A DNA stretch of 64,000 nucleotides, from contig CM076949.1 of assembly GCA_039566865.1 (NCBI GenBank), positions 5,361,501 to 5,425,500 of the forward strand, in the 5' to 3' direction. Shown in pieces: positions 34,148 through 45,264 of the stretch (positions within the stretch are counted from its first letter, which is position 1; the number at the start of each line of letters is the position of its first letter). The position numbers and the translations under genes were made by a program. Under the pieces are notes generated by a model. That model searched no databases and had not been told where the DNA came from. It saw only the letters and a program-made list of their open reading frames with translations. The DNA comes from Aurelia coerulea. Its lineage: Eukaryota > Cnidaria > Scyphozoa > Semaeostomeae > Ulmaridae.

Positions 34148-37100
34148 ATGGCACTCCAAGGCGTTAAAGCTCGTTTAGCTAAAATTCAAGAAGACATCGA
34201 CGAAGCAGATAACAGGGCGGTAAATGCAAACCATGAAATCCGTGAGGCCCAAACAAGATTGGAGAAGGCTGAAGGAGAATTGGGAACTCATGAACGAAGG
34301 CAAAAGCTCCTGGAACTTGAGTTAGAGAATTATAAGGATAGATACACAGAGGCTGCAGATAAGCTGGAAAAGGTCCTGTCCGAATCCGAGGGAATCGAAG
34401 TAAAACGTCGTGAACTCGAGGAAACTGAAGCTCATGGAGATGAACGCCTTCAAGAGCTTGAGGAGCAAGTCAAAGAGGCAAGTATACAAAAACTAAAATG
34501 CGAAGGAAACTTTATAGCCATGTTATCTGTTTTATTGTGAAAATTATTAGCCACCAGTGCTGCAAAGTAGACCCCAAGGCCAAGTTGAATAGAAAAAAAC
34601 CTTCATTGAAAATTTTTAGGCCCACCCAATCAATCGGACAATCATCGATCAAAAATCCCATAGCGAAATCTCATAAAAATTTTGTCAGCTGGTTAGTGAC
34701 CTGTTCGAAGAAAAATAGAACGGTCCTTGACTATTGTTTACGTTGCAAGGCTATGGTTTCTATTCACGATTCGATATGGTACAATAAATGTTTGTTTGCG
34801 AAGAGCAGAACTGTGTGAAATTTGAGAATGTAGTTTGATGTCTGCATGCCCGGATGTCCGGACACTGCCATCTGGTATATTGAATGTCAATGATGTGATG
34901 GATAGGACTTTGTTTGCCAGGCAGGGAGATCGGATTTGTCTTTGTTTACACAAATTTTTTCTTTAGAAAGGACTTATCAACTCCCAGATTGATGAAATTT
35001 TAGGAAACTCAATTTTTGTCTCATCTATTATCAATCAATTAGAAATACAATTAATTAATTCAACCAAAATTCTCTACAGCTAAAGTAAACTACATCACAA
35101 CACCAAGAACTGAAAACTAATCATACTGAAAATAACCAAAAAGTTTGTAGCTCTCTGAATAAGACAACTAAGCAAGAGCAAGCCCCCCCCCCCCCAGGGT
35201 GGAAAGTTCATTTGTGCAACACCAGAGTTTTATGCCATGCCAATTGTTTCTAAACAATAGGTCCATTGTTCTACCATTGTTTTCAATGTTGTTCCACACC
35301 ACACTGTGATCCAGATTTCAATTTTAGTGTAATTAATGCTGAAAAATGAAAATATCAAGAATCGTACAAAACTGATTTTTCTATTGTTAACTGTAGCCTG
35401 AGGAATTTCAAAAAGGAAAAATAATTTTCAAATAGACAATTTAGTGTTGAGAAAATATTATTTCAAGGTAGGCCTAAAAAGGGTACTTAAGCTTCTTTCT
35501 TAGCACAGCAAGGCCACAAAAAAGCAATAACTTTCAAATTACAATTTCTTGGCTTGCACTCACTAGATTTTCGTATTCTTTGTTTTTTTTTTGACAGATT
35601 GAACCCTGCAGAATATGTAGTGAAAACATTGATTGAAAATTTTATCTTCGGATGTGCAGATTTTGCAAATCCTTAATGGTTAACCAAGCGTTAATAAAAA
35701 CCAAAACTGAATCACAAAATGCTTCTTAAACATTAAAAACAAAAAATCTATATTTCAGAATTCTGGTTAAGTCTATTGCAGAATCAAGTTTAACCTATTG
35801 GCAAAACTTTGGCAAAAGGGCAAAGTAGACCAAGCTCTCAAATAATTTTGGTGAATTTATTTACATAGGCCAATGAAGAAGACAGGGACCACACAGCCAT
35901 TGGGCTAGGGGGGGGGGGCTAAAGCCCCCACTTTTTTCAAAGATAGGTCTGAAATCTTTAAAAAATATGGAATTTTCAATATTTTCATACACGCAACTGC
36001 TGCATTTGCTGAGAGACCTTCTCAATGGCTAGATGTCTCAAAACCTGACTTCATTCAAAAATGAAGCAAGCAAATGTCAACAATCTAGCGATATTGAACT
36101 TTCATAAACAACAAGCAAACATGATGTCCCCCTTAGAAATTGCTAGCGATTTCATTAAAAATTAGAATAGGCATCACAACTTTGGCAGGTTTGCTCTGAC
36201 AGATAAAGAGTAATAGTTTTTATGAGAATTTTTTGCAGCATCGAGCAACACAATAATGGCTAAATGACATGGTCCAAATTCTCATTTCCGAGTGAAATAA
36301 TTGTTTATTAATGGCAGATTCGGAATCTGCATGGTCGAATTAGTACAAATCAAGGAAAAATTTGAACTGAAATCATTCTGAAAGATGCTCAATTATGACA
36401 TCATAGAATTATTGATGTCATCTAAATTTTACTAATTTCATCAAAATCCAAAAAAATATAGATCATTCGAAAGCTCTAATCAAATGCAATCTAACTGCAG
36501 TATTTTGAATCACATTAGACTCACCTGCAAAGAGTTACAACCACTTTTGTTGTAAAAAGTGTCAGTTATAGATGTCATAAAAATTGACACTTCCGGTGAA
36601 AATCAAAATGTTTCCAAGTCTAGTTTGAATCTCCATGGTCGCTTTAGTAGAAATCACACATAAAATCAAAGGTTAGGCAGATCCTTGGATCGCTTGAGAA
36701 TTTTTCTCTGCCCACTGCTTGAAAATGTTCCATGCTTCTCACTCTCAGGCACCCACCAAAAAATATAAGTGTCACATTGGACACAGGATGACATGCTCCA
36801 CTACAATTGTTGACATTGTAGGATATATTGATTTGCTGTTAGCAGGAACATGAGAGAGGGAGGCATGGGATGGGAGTTGCCACTCCTCCTGCCCTCTCAA
36901 AAATGGCCCAAACATTTTCTTATTGTTTTGCCCTCAATTTTTTGCAGTTTTGCCCCCCCCCCCCTAAAATGTGCCCTGCTCCCTAGCTGCTAGAATTAAA
37001 AGTTCTATTAATTTTGACTTATATTTAATACATTTTTTGTATCAAAGAGCAAAGGTCGCATCCTTCTACATGGAATTTTTTCTTTGACGGATAGAATTTC

Positions 37101-40100
37101 CTCAGATCAAAGGACTGCTTGAAATTTACTTCATCAACAATCAACTGTCTGTTGAAATTGGGGAAATGCCAGTTACAGTATGTAAGAATCCCCTCCACTG
37201 GGGGAAATGGACTTCAAAAATTATCTCATCGCCTTAAGGGTAGAACATATTATTTTTCTGCCACCGCTGCACTGTTTGCTTGCTGCAAATGGAACTTTTG
37301 AGTTTTTCAGTCAAATTGTCATTGCTTGTCTTGGAATTCACGCGGTATTCAAATTTTTGCACTTCCAAGGTGCATGAAATTAAAACTGAGCGAAAAATAA
37401 TCCAAATTGAATGATGGTTATGGCTTCAAACTGAGACTCATGGCAGTGCAGCTTCAAAACGGACTAATTAGGCAGAATGCGCCGCATTAAAGTGAATGAC
37501 CTGAGATATATAGCGCTCATCTATAAATAGGACAAAGAAACACCTAATACCTCCATTGTTTTCTTTAGCTTTGCTTTCTTCTGCCACTCGCTGGATTATC
37601 AAATACAATAGGCTATTTATAAACCTGTGAGATCTCATCTTTTAACTCAGGTTATTCGCTTTAAATCACTAGTTCTTAATTCGGCCTAGACTTGCTCCAA
37701 GTCTCGTTCGTTATCGTATTCGGGCCCACTCGGTTGAGCAGTGAGCGGCGAAAGTGGAGCGAGCGAAGCGAGCGGAACGGGCAGCGAACGAGACTTGTGA
37801 AAGGTGGGTGCTCATGAATAATTAATGAGATCCTTGATGTAACCAAGGCTGATTAAATTGCTAAGATCGTCAGGGGGTTGCACTAGCCATCAATTGTTAC
37901 GAGAGTATTCTTATTGAAATCTTGACATTATGTTATTCAATGAAAATATGAATTACAATTTAACGAATGACGTAGTTTAGTTTAAATTCAAAGGGGATTA
38001 CTTGCATGTTATAAAAGGCTATTGAATATTCAGTCTGTCGATTGTCGAGAAGGAAGCTTTTTCAAACTATGTGTTTACAGTTTGCACGAACGAAGTTTGG
38101 TGATCATTTTATGTCAATGAATTCAAAGTTTGTTTAATCAAAACGGACAGAAACATGAGTTTTGCAAAATTCTTAAAGAATACCCACGGGCTCAAATGAG
38201 TATAAACAACGATTTGAAGTCACAAAACAACTGGGTAAAAGTTTGAGCCGATTTAAATAGAGAAACAGTTCAAGAACATTATTTATTGTAGAGACTGAGA
38301 AGTTGACAGTTCAGACGATGGACGTCTTTCAAATTTGCATTGCTTAGGACAATTTAGATCTCTAGGATACTAAACGACAGACTTTCCTGGACCAGTTGGC
38401 TGCAACACAACGTCCCTTCCTTGTAACAAGCCCAGCTGTTCGATGTTCATGACTTGTTTCGCAACTTCTATGGACTTCTTGTGTATAGAAATTACAATGT
38501 TCTGAAGATTCGCCGCCCCAAGAATCGCCACTTGTGCTGCGATTTTAAGCTTCACACGCAAAGTATCCCCCCTTTCCAAAATAGCTCTCTCTCCCACGAT
38601 CGATTTCCTTTTGTCTCCTGACATCTTTGATTGGCTAGATATAACTTCAAAAGCTGCCGCACCGGTCAGAATCTTGACCGCTACCAATTAAAAATCTCAT
38701 TAATTATTCATGAGCACCCACCTTTCACAAGTCTCGTTCGCTGCCCGTTCCGCTCGCTTCGCTCGCTCCACTTTCGCAGCTCACTGCCAACCGAGTAGGC
38801 CCCGCTCGCTCCACTTTCGCAGCTCACTGCCAACCGAGTAGGCCCGAATACGATAACGAACGAGACTTGGAGCAAGTCTAAATTCGGCCAAACCACGTGC
38901 TTATTCTTAGCGTTTGATTGGTTGATTAGATCAATGTTTGGTTTCTCAAAGTAAGCAGCATTTGAAGTAACATTCAGTTTTTGTTTGGTTTGAATGATAG
39001 AACGCTATGATTTTTCTGGAGATTTTTGATAAGATTTCAGTCCCTGTTTAGAATCTATTTGGTTCTGAGTCCTATGAAAGAAAATAAACAATCAGATAAA
39101 AACATTGAATCATGTCATCGTCAAATGATAATGGTGATATACTTTGATACTTAGTTGGGACAAGTAACATTTGTGCCCGTCGAACGATGGCATCGAGGAT
39201 ACGGAACACTATTTGCTGCTCTGCCCTTCCTTTCAAGTACCACGAAGAGATCTTCTCACTGGAGTGTTAGCTCTTTTACAACCAAATAGATATGTCAATG
39301 ATTCAAATGAGGCTTTGGTGCACGTTTTATTGTATGGTGATAAGAGCCTTCCTAATGACCTAAATAAAAGCATACTTCTCTTAACCTTAAATTTTATCCA
39401 TCAAACTGGTCGACTTGATTAGAAATTCTCAAGCTACACTACGAGTTCCACAACCACCATAACCGGTTTTTTAGCTTTATGTATTGTAGAGTAATTTTGT
39501 AAGTAGAGTAATTAGTAGAGTAACTTTGTAAGTAGTGTAACTAGTCTTTTTTTTCATCGCTTGTAATGTTTTGGCCATGGGGTAGTCATTGCCTTGCTCC
39601 CCTTGGTGTCATCCCTGTGGTGGTGTATAGTGATTTGATAAGTACAGTAGAAAGTAAGATTAAATTGTAATTATTTGAAATGAGTAGAAAAAAAAGCAAC
39701 ATTTCTTATCAATTTTTGGACAACAAGAGCAAATTTTGTAAACAAAGGATTCAGGTCTGTTCAAGAAAATGCGTTTTCGAACTTCTAAAGAATAGATTTC
39801 CCACCTTCCGTGCAGCCAGCCATAATGCTTTGCACTCTCTGTTTATTTTGATTTGATTTAGGGCACTCAGAGGTGTGAAATCTATTCTTCAGAATGGCAA
39901 ATCGCTTTGTCTTTTCAGAAACCTGAATCTTTTCTTTCACAACATTTTCCCTTGCTTTTTTGGACTGTGCGGCTCATCCATGCCTGGTCATAACATTTTT
40001 ATTAGATGGGAAACAATAAACGGCTTTCTTGGTAATGTTCAAGCTAGCAAGCAAAGGAAAATGGATTTTAAAGAGAGCAATTGCGTGTTCCTTTGTGAAT

Positions 40101-40696
40101 TGAATTTCCATTTATCTTCAAAATAAACGCTTTCATTTTGAAAAAAGAAGAAAATTCTGTTTGATATTGCCTATCAAAAACTGCAAAATCACCGTTTCGA
40201 CCAAGATTTTGAGTCTTTCTATACTCTTTGGCTGTGTATCAATTGTTGAGAACCTTTTGATTAATCAAGATTCTTCTTCCCTCAGGCACGACATTTGCTT
40301 GAGGAAAATGAGGTGAAGCTGGTTGAAGTAAAGCGCAAAGCTGTTGTATTGAAGCGAGACATCGAAAGAGTGTCCGAAAAGGCCGAAACCCACGAAAAGA
40401 GAATGAATGTTTTAGAGGAAACCATCCAATCAACTGGCGAATCTCTCCGCGTCCTCGAAGATCGTGAGCTTGAATCGTCTGACAAGGAGGCTCTCAACGA
40501 AGAGAAAATTGCCTTCTTGGAGGGGCAAATGAAAGAAGCTGAAATTCGCTTAGAAGCAGCAGACAGACAAGCTCAAAATTTGGAGAGAGTGATGTTGGAC
40601 ACCGACACAGAAAGAAACGTATGGATCCAAAAGAGAGAAGGAATCGAAAGGGAAATGGCAGATATCGAAGCAATGGACAGCTTGGAGGAAGAATAA
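34148..40696 (+). CDS. TPM: Tropomyosin (short, 246 residues), two exons
   Basis: Exons are 34148-34477 (110 codons) and 40286-40696 (136 codons plus stop TAA). Tropomyosin binds along actin filaments as a parallel coiled-coil dimer. The protein is one long run of heptads from MALQGVKARLAKIQED to the end, with no proline. The family signature LEEQVKEARHLLEENEVKL spans the exon junction and aligns with vertebrate LKEAKHIAEDADRKYEEV. It is followed by LKRDIERVSEKAE, like LERAEERAE. The length suits the short cytoskeletal class (about 247). Joining at the conserved KE-A requires the donor GAG|GCAAGT at 34478, a GC-AG intron; the nearby GT at 34482 would shift the frame to an early stop. The C-terminus ends DSLEEE. 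The intron holds a MITE and a LINE scrap. Confidence 0.88.
37687..38880. mobile_element. 1.2-kb element with 9-bp target duplication and a captured ORF
   Basis: Inverted arms of about 145 bp begin TAGACTTGCTCCAAGTCTCG and end with the complement GGAGCAAGTCTA. The exact direct repeat AATTCGGCC flanks both sides (37678-37686, 38881-38889). The right arm has an extra partial duplication (CGCAGCTCACTGCCAACCG twice). It lies in the tropomyosin intron. The interior (37834-38690) holds a minus-strand ORF. A solo end of the same family lies at 28380-28455. Confidence 0.88.
38370..38687 (-). CDS. ORF inside the 9-bp-TSD element, with a helicase motif I-like end
   Basis: A 105-codon ORF from MVAVKILTGAAAFEV to GPGKSVV. 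The last part, LLQGRDVVLQPTGPGKS, resembles motif I (Walker A) of RecQ/DEAD-type helicases, including the usual preceding G-R-D-V. It ends right after the GKS, so it would be only a fragment of a helicase. The N-terminal 80 residues are not recognised. It is most likely a captured host or transposon gene piece, and expression is unknown. The match is by eye only. Confidence 0.35.
   Translation of the reverse strand: MVAVKILTGAAAFEVISSQSKMSGDKRKSIVGERAILERGDTLRVKLKIAAQVAILGAANLQNIVISIHKKSIEVAKQVMNIEQLGLLQGRDVVLQPTGPGKSVV
39171..39680 (+). mobile_element. LINE 3' fragment in the tropomyosin intron
   Basis: It translates to CPSNDGIEDTEHYLLLCPSF, then RRDLLTGVLALL, then LLTLNFIHQTGRLD and a stop at 39420. 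The C-x-E-T/D-x-x-H-x(3-4)-L-C pattern is the zinc-knuckle-like C-terminus of many non-LTR reverse transcriptases. A 3' UTR follows with GGCCATGGGGTAGTCATTGC, related to the reverse-oriented tail inside 9996-10343. It is 5'-truncated. Confidence 0.7.
39794..39930. repeat. Dispersed repeat shared with 12441-12570
   Basis: Both loci carry a CTCTGTTTATTT..GATTTGA run, GTGAAATCTATTCTTC, and GGCAAATCGCTTTGTCTT..CAGAAACCT in the same order. A further block, ATCAAAAACT.CAAAATCACC, at 40175 recurs at 53773. The element type is not known. Confidence 0.6.
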
Positions 40697-40697
40697 A
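40692..40697 (+). promoter_or_regulatory. AATAAA overlapping the tropomyosin stop codon
   Basis: The only AATAAA near the gene end overlaps the stop (GAATAAAATG). If used, the 3' UTR would be about 15-30 nt, with a GT-rich TGTGCCTTGTTTGTAG at 40728. An alternative downstream signal was not seen in the next 150 nt. Confidence 0.4.
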
Positions 40698-40996
40698 ATG
40701 AAACCAAAAACATTTCATTCAAACCAATGTGCCTTGTTTGTAGTTTAAATGGACTTAATTTTTATGCTAGATGAAATGTTACTGAAGGACCACGCCACTT
40801 TTAGCCTGAATTAGCCCTTCAAGAATGTTTCAAGCTGAATGCACGATCGAAGGGAGATGATGTGATGCCCAAAAGGACACGCGTCTGCCCAAACAAACAC
40901 ATGCGTCACAAAATGCGAAGTGTTTGCGCAGCGGCAAGAAAAACGCTCCCGAGTGTAAATTCAGCTTTAGGCAATGCATGAAGTTTACATCTCAGG

Positions 40997-41398
40997 CCAT
41001 GATTACACTGTGCCGGTACAGTTTTGATCCGTTCATACTTGACCTGACGGGATGTGCCGCTCAACAGGGTGTCCTTTTGCGGTAAAAATTATGCGGCAGG
41101 GTGTCCTTTTCTAACGAAAATTATGCGACAGGGTATCACAAGACTATATTTGAGATGCAAATGTTTATGCGACAGGGTACACTTTTGGCCTATTTTTTAT
41201 GCGACAGGGTGCAGGGTGTGGAGAGGTTTTCCGCACACCCCCGTCACTTCCCTAGTCAAGTACCTCCCCCACTGGGATTTTTCTATCATGGAAGGAAAAA
41301 AAGTGTTACGACATAATAGGAACGGTGCGAACAGGAGCCTGATCTGTTATATTTTCGTTACGGATCCATAGTTATACCGGTATAGTGTAAACGTGGTC
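40997..41398. mobile_element. MITE with GTGTAAAC-type ends and internal GCGACAGGGT repeats
   Basis: GGCCATGATTACACTGTGCCGG and CCGGTATAGTGTAAACGTGG are imperfect inverted ends. Between 41060 and 41220 the word ATGCG(A/G)CAGGGT occurs four times with 40-50 bp spacing. The target duplication is not clear. Confidence 0.5.
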
Positions 41399-41450
41399 TC
41401 GGTGTTTGACTGCGCTAATCCAACTTATGTAAAGTCCGGTTGATATGTAA

Positions 41451-41902
41451 AGCCTGGTTTCCATTAAATCGCAAAGTGTCGCAAGTGTCGTAGAGTGGCG
41501 CAGAATTTTGGTTTGTTGAACTCTGCGACTCTCTGCGACAGGACGTTTCCATTGGTCGCAGAGTGTTGCAGAATTTCGGTGCCATGTTTCAAAGACAATA
41601 AGGCGGGAATTTTGGAAACAGATCAACATCACGTGTCTCTTTTGTTCTGGGATCGCAATTGGTCGCAGAACTTTAGAACAGGTGTTTCCATTGATCGCAG
41701 AGTGTCGCAGAGTGTCGCAGAGTGTCGCAGAGTGTCGCAAAGTGTCGCAGAGATAGAAAATTTTCTATCTCTGCGACACCGATCGCAGAGTGTCGCAGCA
41801 TTTTAGTACAGCAGTTTCCATTCGTCGCAATGTGTTGCAGAACAAAAATTCTGCGACACATGCGACACTTGCGACACTTTGCGATTTAATGGAAACCAGG
41901 CT
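41451..41902. mobile_element. PIF/Harbinger-type MITE with GTCGCAGAGT repeats
   Basis: The ends AGCCTGGTTTCCATTAAATC / GATTTAATGGAAACCAGGCT are inverted for over 40 bp. TAA lies on both sides (41448-41450, 41903-41905). A 10-bp word AGAGTGTCGC is repeated in tandem at 41698-41755. A relative with the same tips is at 57200. Confidence 0.8.
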
Positions 41903-42904
41903 TAAGATGAGCAAGTTCAAAAGATTCGTGCAACTGAGCCGGTGATTGATATTGGCTGCGGTGACACTAGACGTTTTTACCCCGTTGTATCCCTTGAAAA
42001 CAACGGGTTAACTACGCTGTGATATGTGACCGCATTTGGTTTTCACATACAACGCTGTTACAGCGCTTTGGTCCTGAGAGCTGATTCCATAAGAAAATTA
42101 TCACATGCAAAGCAACGGGCAAAACAAGGTCCCGACCTATATTTCAGCGTTATTTTGGCGAATGAACCAATCACAGCCTTGCGTAGTTGTCATATGATAA
42201 ATCATATCACTGTGTGACCGGGTGTCATTGTACCGTTATGTTGCTGTACTTTCTGGCTACAAAAACAAATTGCAAGAAAGTGAAGCAATTCATATTACAA
42301 CGGGAAAATACAGTAGTGTGACCAAAGCCATTTTCTTTGCTCGACAAAATCCGACTTGTGCGCATTTGAGCATTGAGACTCGTGCAGACTTCGAACACAA
42401 ACATTGTCCTAGCTGTTCACCTTATGGTCAACAATTTTAACCCGTCGTCGAAGTTTAGGTGCCGCAATACCTTCATTTGCATGCTTAGAATATCGTTATA
42501 GTGCCTGTCCCTGAATCTCCTAGAAACATTGTGTCACAGTGGCTAAGAGAATGATCAATGGAAAGGGTTGTCGTGTCCAATGGGTCTCAGCTCTGTTTAA
42601 ATAACTTTAGGAATAATTGTTCTTGTTGGAAAGATCATGGAGGCTTTGCTTGACAGTCTTTTTTCGCTGTAATGCCAATAATGCACGGTGCGGTATTGTT
42701 AAGCTGCTTCCTTGACATAAACGTCTCACCCGAGTTTTGGTTCAGCTTTAGCAAATTCTGCCATCTTCATACAGGCGTCCCTTGTCTCACACCCAAACCA
42801 TCCCCTCCATTATTCTCCCTTGAACTAACCAATCATATTGTGACTGATTTTTGTAGATGATATTTTTGTACTTATAATTTTTGATTAATTTTACAGGGCA
42901 ATCG

Positions 42905-43142
42905 TAGGGTCCACTGGGGTTAAAATTGGTAAGTTTGGAGTAAAATGGGTAGGGCGAAGAATATGGATAAACTTTGATGATAAGATCTTTTCACAATTTT
43001 CCTCCAGCTACAACCGCTCGGAACTATCCTCATTGAGCTACGATAATGATTGTTGATTTATCAGTTCAGGGTCTGCTGTCTTCTAGCAATCAGCATTATC
43101 CGTCTTACCCCCAGCCTACCCATTTTGCCCCAGCAGACCCTA
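42905..43142. mobile_element. MITE with TAGGGTC ends
   Basis: TAGGGTCCACTGGGGTTAAA and the inverse of TTTTGCCCCAGCAGACCCTA form the ends, with a second internal pair, ATGGGTAGG / CCTACCCAT. No clear target duplication longer than TA was seen. Confidence 0.55.
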
Positions 43143-43816
43143 CTCACAGGTGACTGTGAAAGCTATTTAATCGTTTATTTTGTCATTGGTAATTAATTAC
43201 TACAGTGGAGATTCTGTAACAATTCATTTCGCAGCCGTACAACAAGTAGATAGTTTCTATGTAGCAAGTTATTCACTAGTTTTCTACCTTCGCATAACCA
43301 CCATTGTAAATGTTTACACATTTTCTCTATCTCTTGGAGTTCTGCTGGACCATTGAATTACCGGAGGAGGGGGCACTGAGGGGTAGTGAAATCTGATCAT
43401 CCGACGGAATTTTCAACTAAATCCGCTGACCCACATTGAGGATAATCCTAATAGGCGATTACGCTGAAGATGGCGGCAAGGAACTTTGTGCCAAGATGCA
43501 TTGCGTTCTTTAATTGAATTCCCCTAGAATCGTTCGTTAAGGATTCGTAATTAGAATGCAATACATTTCGGGCAAAAAGTTCCTCACCGCCACCTTCATC
43601 GTAATCGTCTTTTGGGAATTCAGATTTTTCAATATTGGAAAATTTGTTATTCAGCAACCGAATTCAGCTGTTTAGCGAGAAACAGCCGAATAACGACAAA
43701 GAAGATCCGATTTTTTCTCGGATTTTTCTGGATGTTTAATGGACACATTCGTCACTTCACAATTTGGCATATCGTTGGGAAAATATTTCATCACGTACGT
43801 GCCGGTACATATTTAA

Positions 43817-43963
43817 AGGGTCTGTTTCATCCAGCATTCCTTGCACGTGCCGTTTGTTGATGTTCCTTTGTTGTCCGCCATTTTCATGGGCCATGGAAAT
43901 GGCGGACAACAAAGGAACATCAACAAACGGCACGTGCAAGGAATGCTGGATGAAACAGACCCT
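43817..43963. mobile_element. 147-bp TTAA-flanked perfect hairpin
   Basis: Each arm is about 68 bp, identical apart from the loop edge, beginning AGGGTCTGTTTCATCCAGCA. TTAA lies on both sides (43813-43816, 43964-43967). Several overlapping ORFs on both strands are mirror images of one another. Confidence 0.9.
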
Positions 43964-44025
43964 TTAAGCGCTGTTTTTTCCAGAACTTGTTGCTCTAGGG
44001 TTAGGGTTGCAGGAGCAGTGTAAAC

Positions 44026-44390
44026 AGCATAGGTTCCAAATCTTTAAAAAGGCTGGTGTAAAATTCAGTTATTTATTCCTTTGAACTGAATAAATTCAAA
44101 GAAACTTTAGCTATTTCTCTATAATCCTACCGTTGGACTTTTCTAAAATCTTCAATATTTTCAGAATCAGAGTGTTTTTCTACTTTTTCAAGAATTCAAG
44201 AAAAATTTTCAAAAAAACAAAGCCATCGTAATCTCTAAACTGTTTGAAGCAACATGAATTAATTTCGAGGAAAGCCATAGTTTATGGATGTCTACAATAT
44301 GGTATCAAGCAAAAGTCAGTCACTTTTCTGGTTTATGATTTAGAAATTTGGTTACGTCACACCCTCAAATGTGTTGAAATGTAACATATG
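44026..44390. mobile_element. MITE family A2, left part
   Basis: It begins AGCATAGGTTCCAAATCTTT and follows the 7066 copy through CCTACCGTTGGACTTTTC and the centre (TTTCTGGTTTATGATTTAGAAATTTGG). The right arm is missing. Confidence 0.65.
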
Positions 44391-45221
44391 CTGAAATTTC
44401 GAAAAATTTGTACGAAAAATATACATCCTATCATTGAAAATCACAGAAAATAGCACACATAGGCCTAAATGACTCAATTTTTTATATCAGCTATAACATT
44501 TTTACCTGTACGAACCTGAACGAACCCTTTGGCAGAAACCTTCATCGATACCTGAAGTTTAGTGCGAAATGAGTTTTTAAGACTGTTCTTTCCTCACTTT
44601 TTTTGTTTGCACCAGGAAAGAAGAAATTTAGGGGTCTCGTGTAGTTCTACTGCTAAAAATACCCCTCGATAAATATATGCCAAATATCAAATAAACAAAT
44701 AAATTGATGTAAATTCATAGAACTGATACGTTGTATAATTGCGCAGACATTGAGGGTCAAATTAAAAAAAAGTTTATTGAAATCGGACGAATACAACTGG
44801 AGAAATGAAAATTTGAAATTGTTGGTTTAGGCCCATTTAAAAAGTGATACACCGGAAATGTAAACAAAAACATGGCCTGGCAATTTTTGTCAACTTCAAA
44901 GTGCAATTTCTCTGCAGTCGTTAGTCCGATTTCTATACGGATTTTTGTTCTGAATAGCTCAAAGTGTCCTCTCTATGATAGGTGTGAACGTTCTTGCATT
45001 TGCAAAATTTTGTGTTTTGGCATTTATTCCATAATTTTGACAATCTGGATCACTGTGCGTTTGCCAGAGCGATCAAGTTTGGAATCGATTAGAGCCTCGT
45101 GTAAACAAAATATAGATTCGTTTAAAAATACGACTATGTACCAAGACTAAGAATATTTATTCAGTGTTTCGAGCTCAACTCTTCGTCAGCTATAAAGATA
45201 ACAGGAGAATTGAAGTAGAAT

Positions 45222-45264
45222 GATAAATTGGAAGGGTAATTAACATAATTGGAAGGGTAATTAA
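45222..45264. repeat. 21-bp tandem array, left part
   Basis: Two units of CATAATTGGAAGGGTAATTAA (the first incomplete) end exactly at the TTAA used by the transposon at 45265. The array continues on the other side of the transposon. Confidence 0.85.

Noticed and set aside
43757..44023. Small ORFs on both strands with MHVPFVDVPLLSA
   Set aside because: They are mirror translations of the two arms of the perfect hairpin at 43817-43963.
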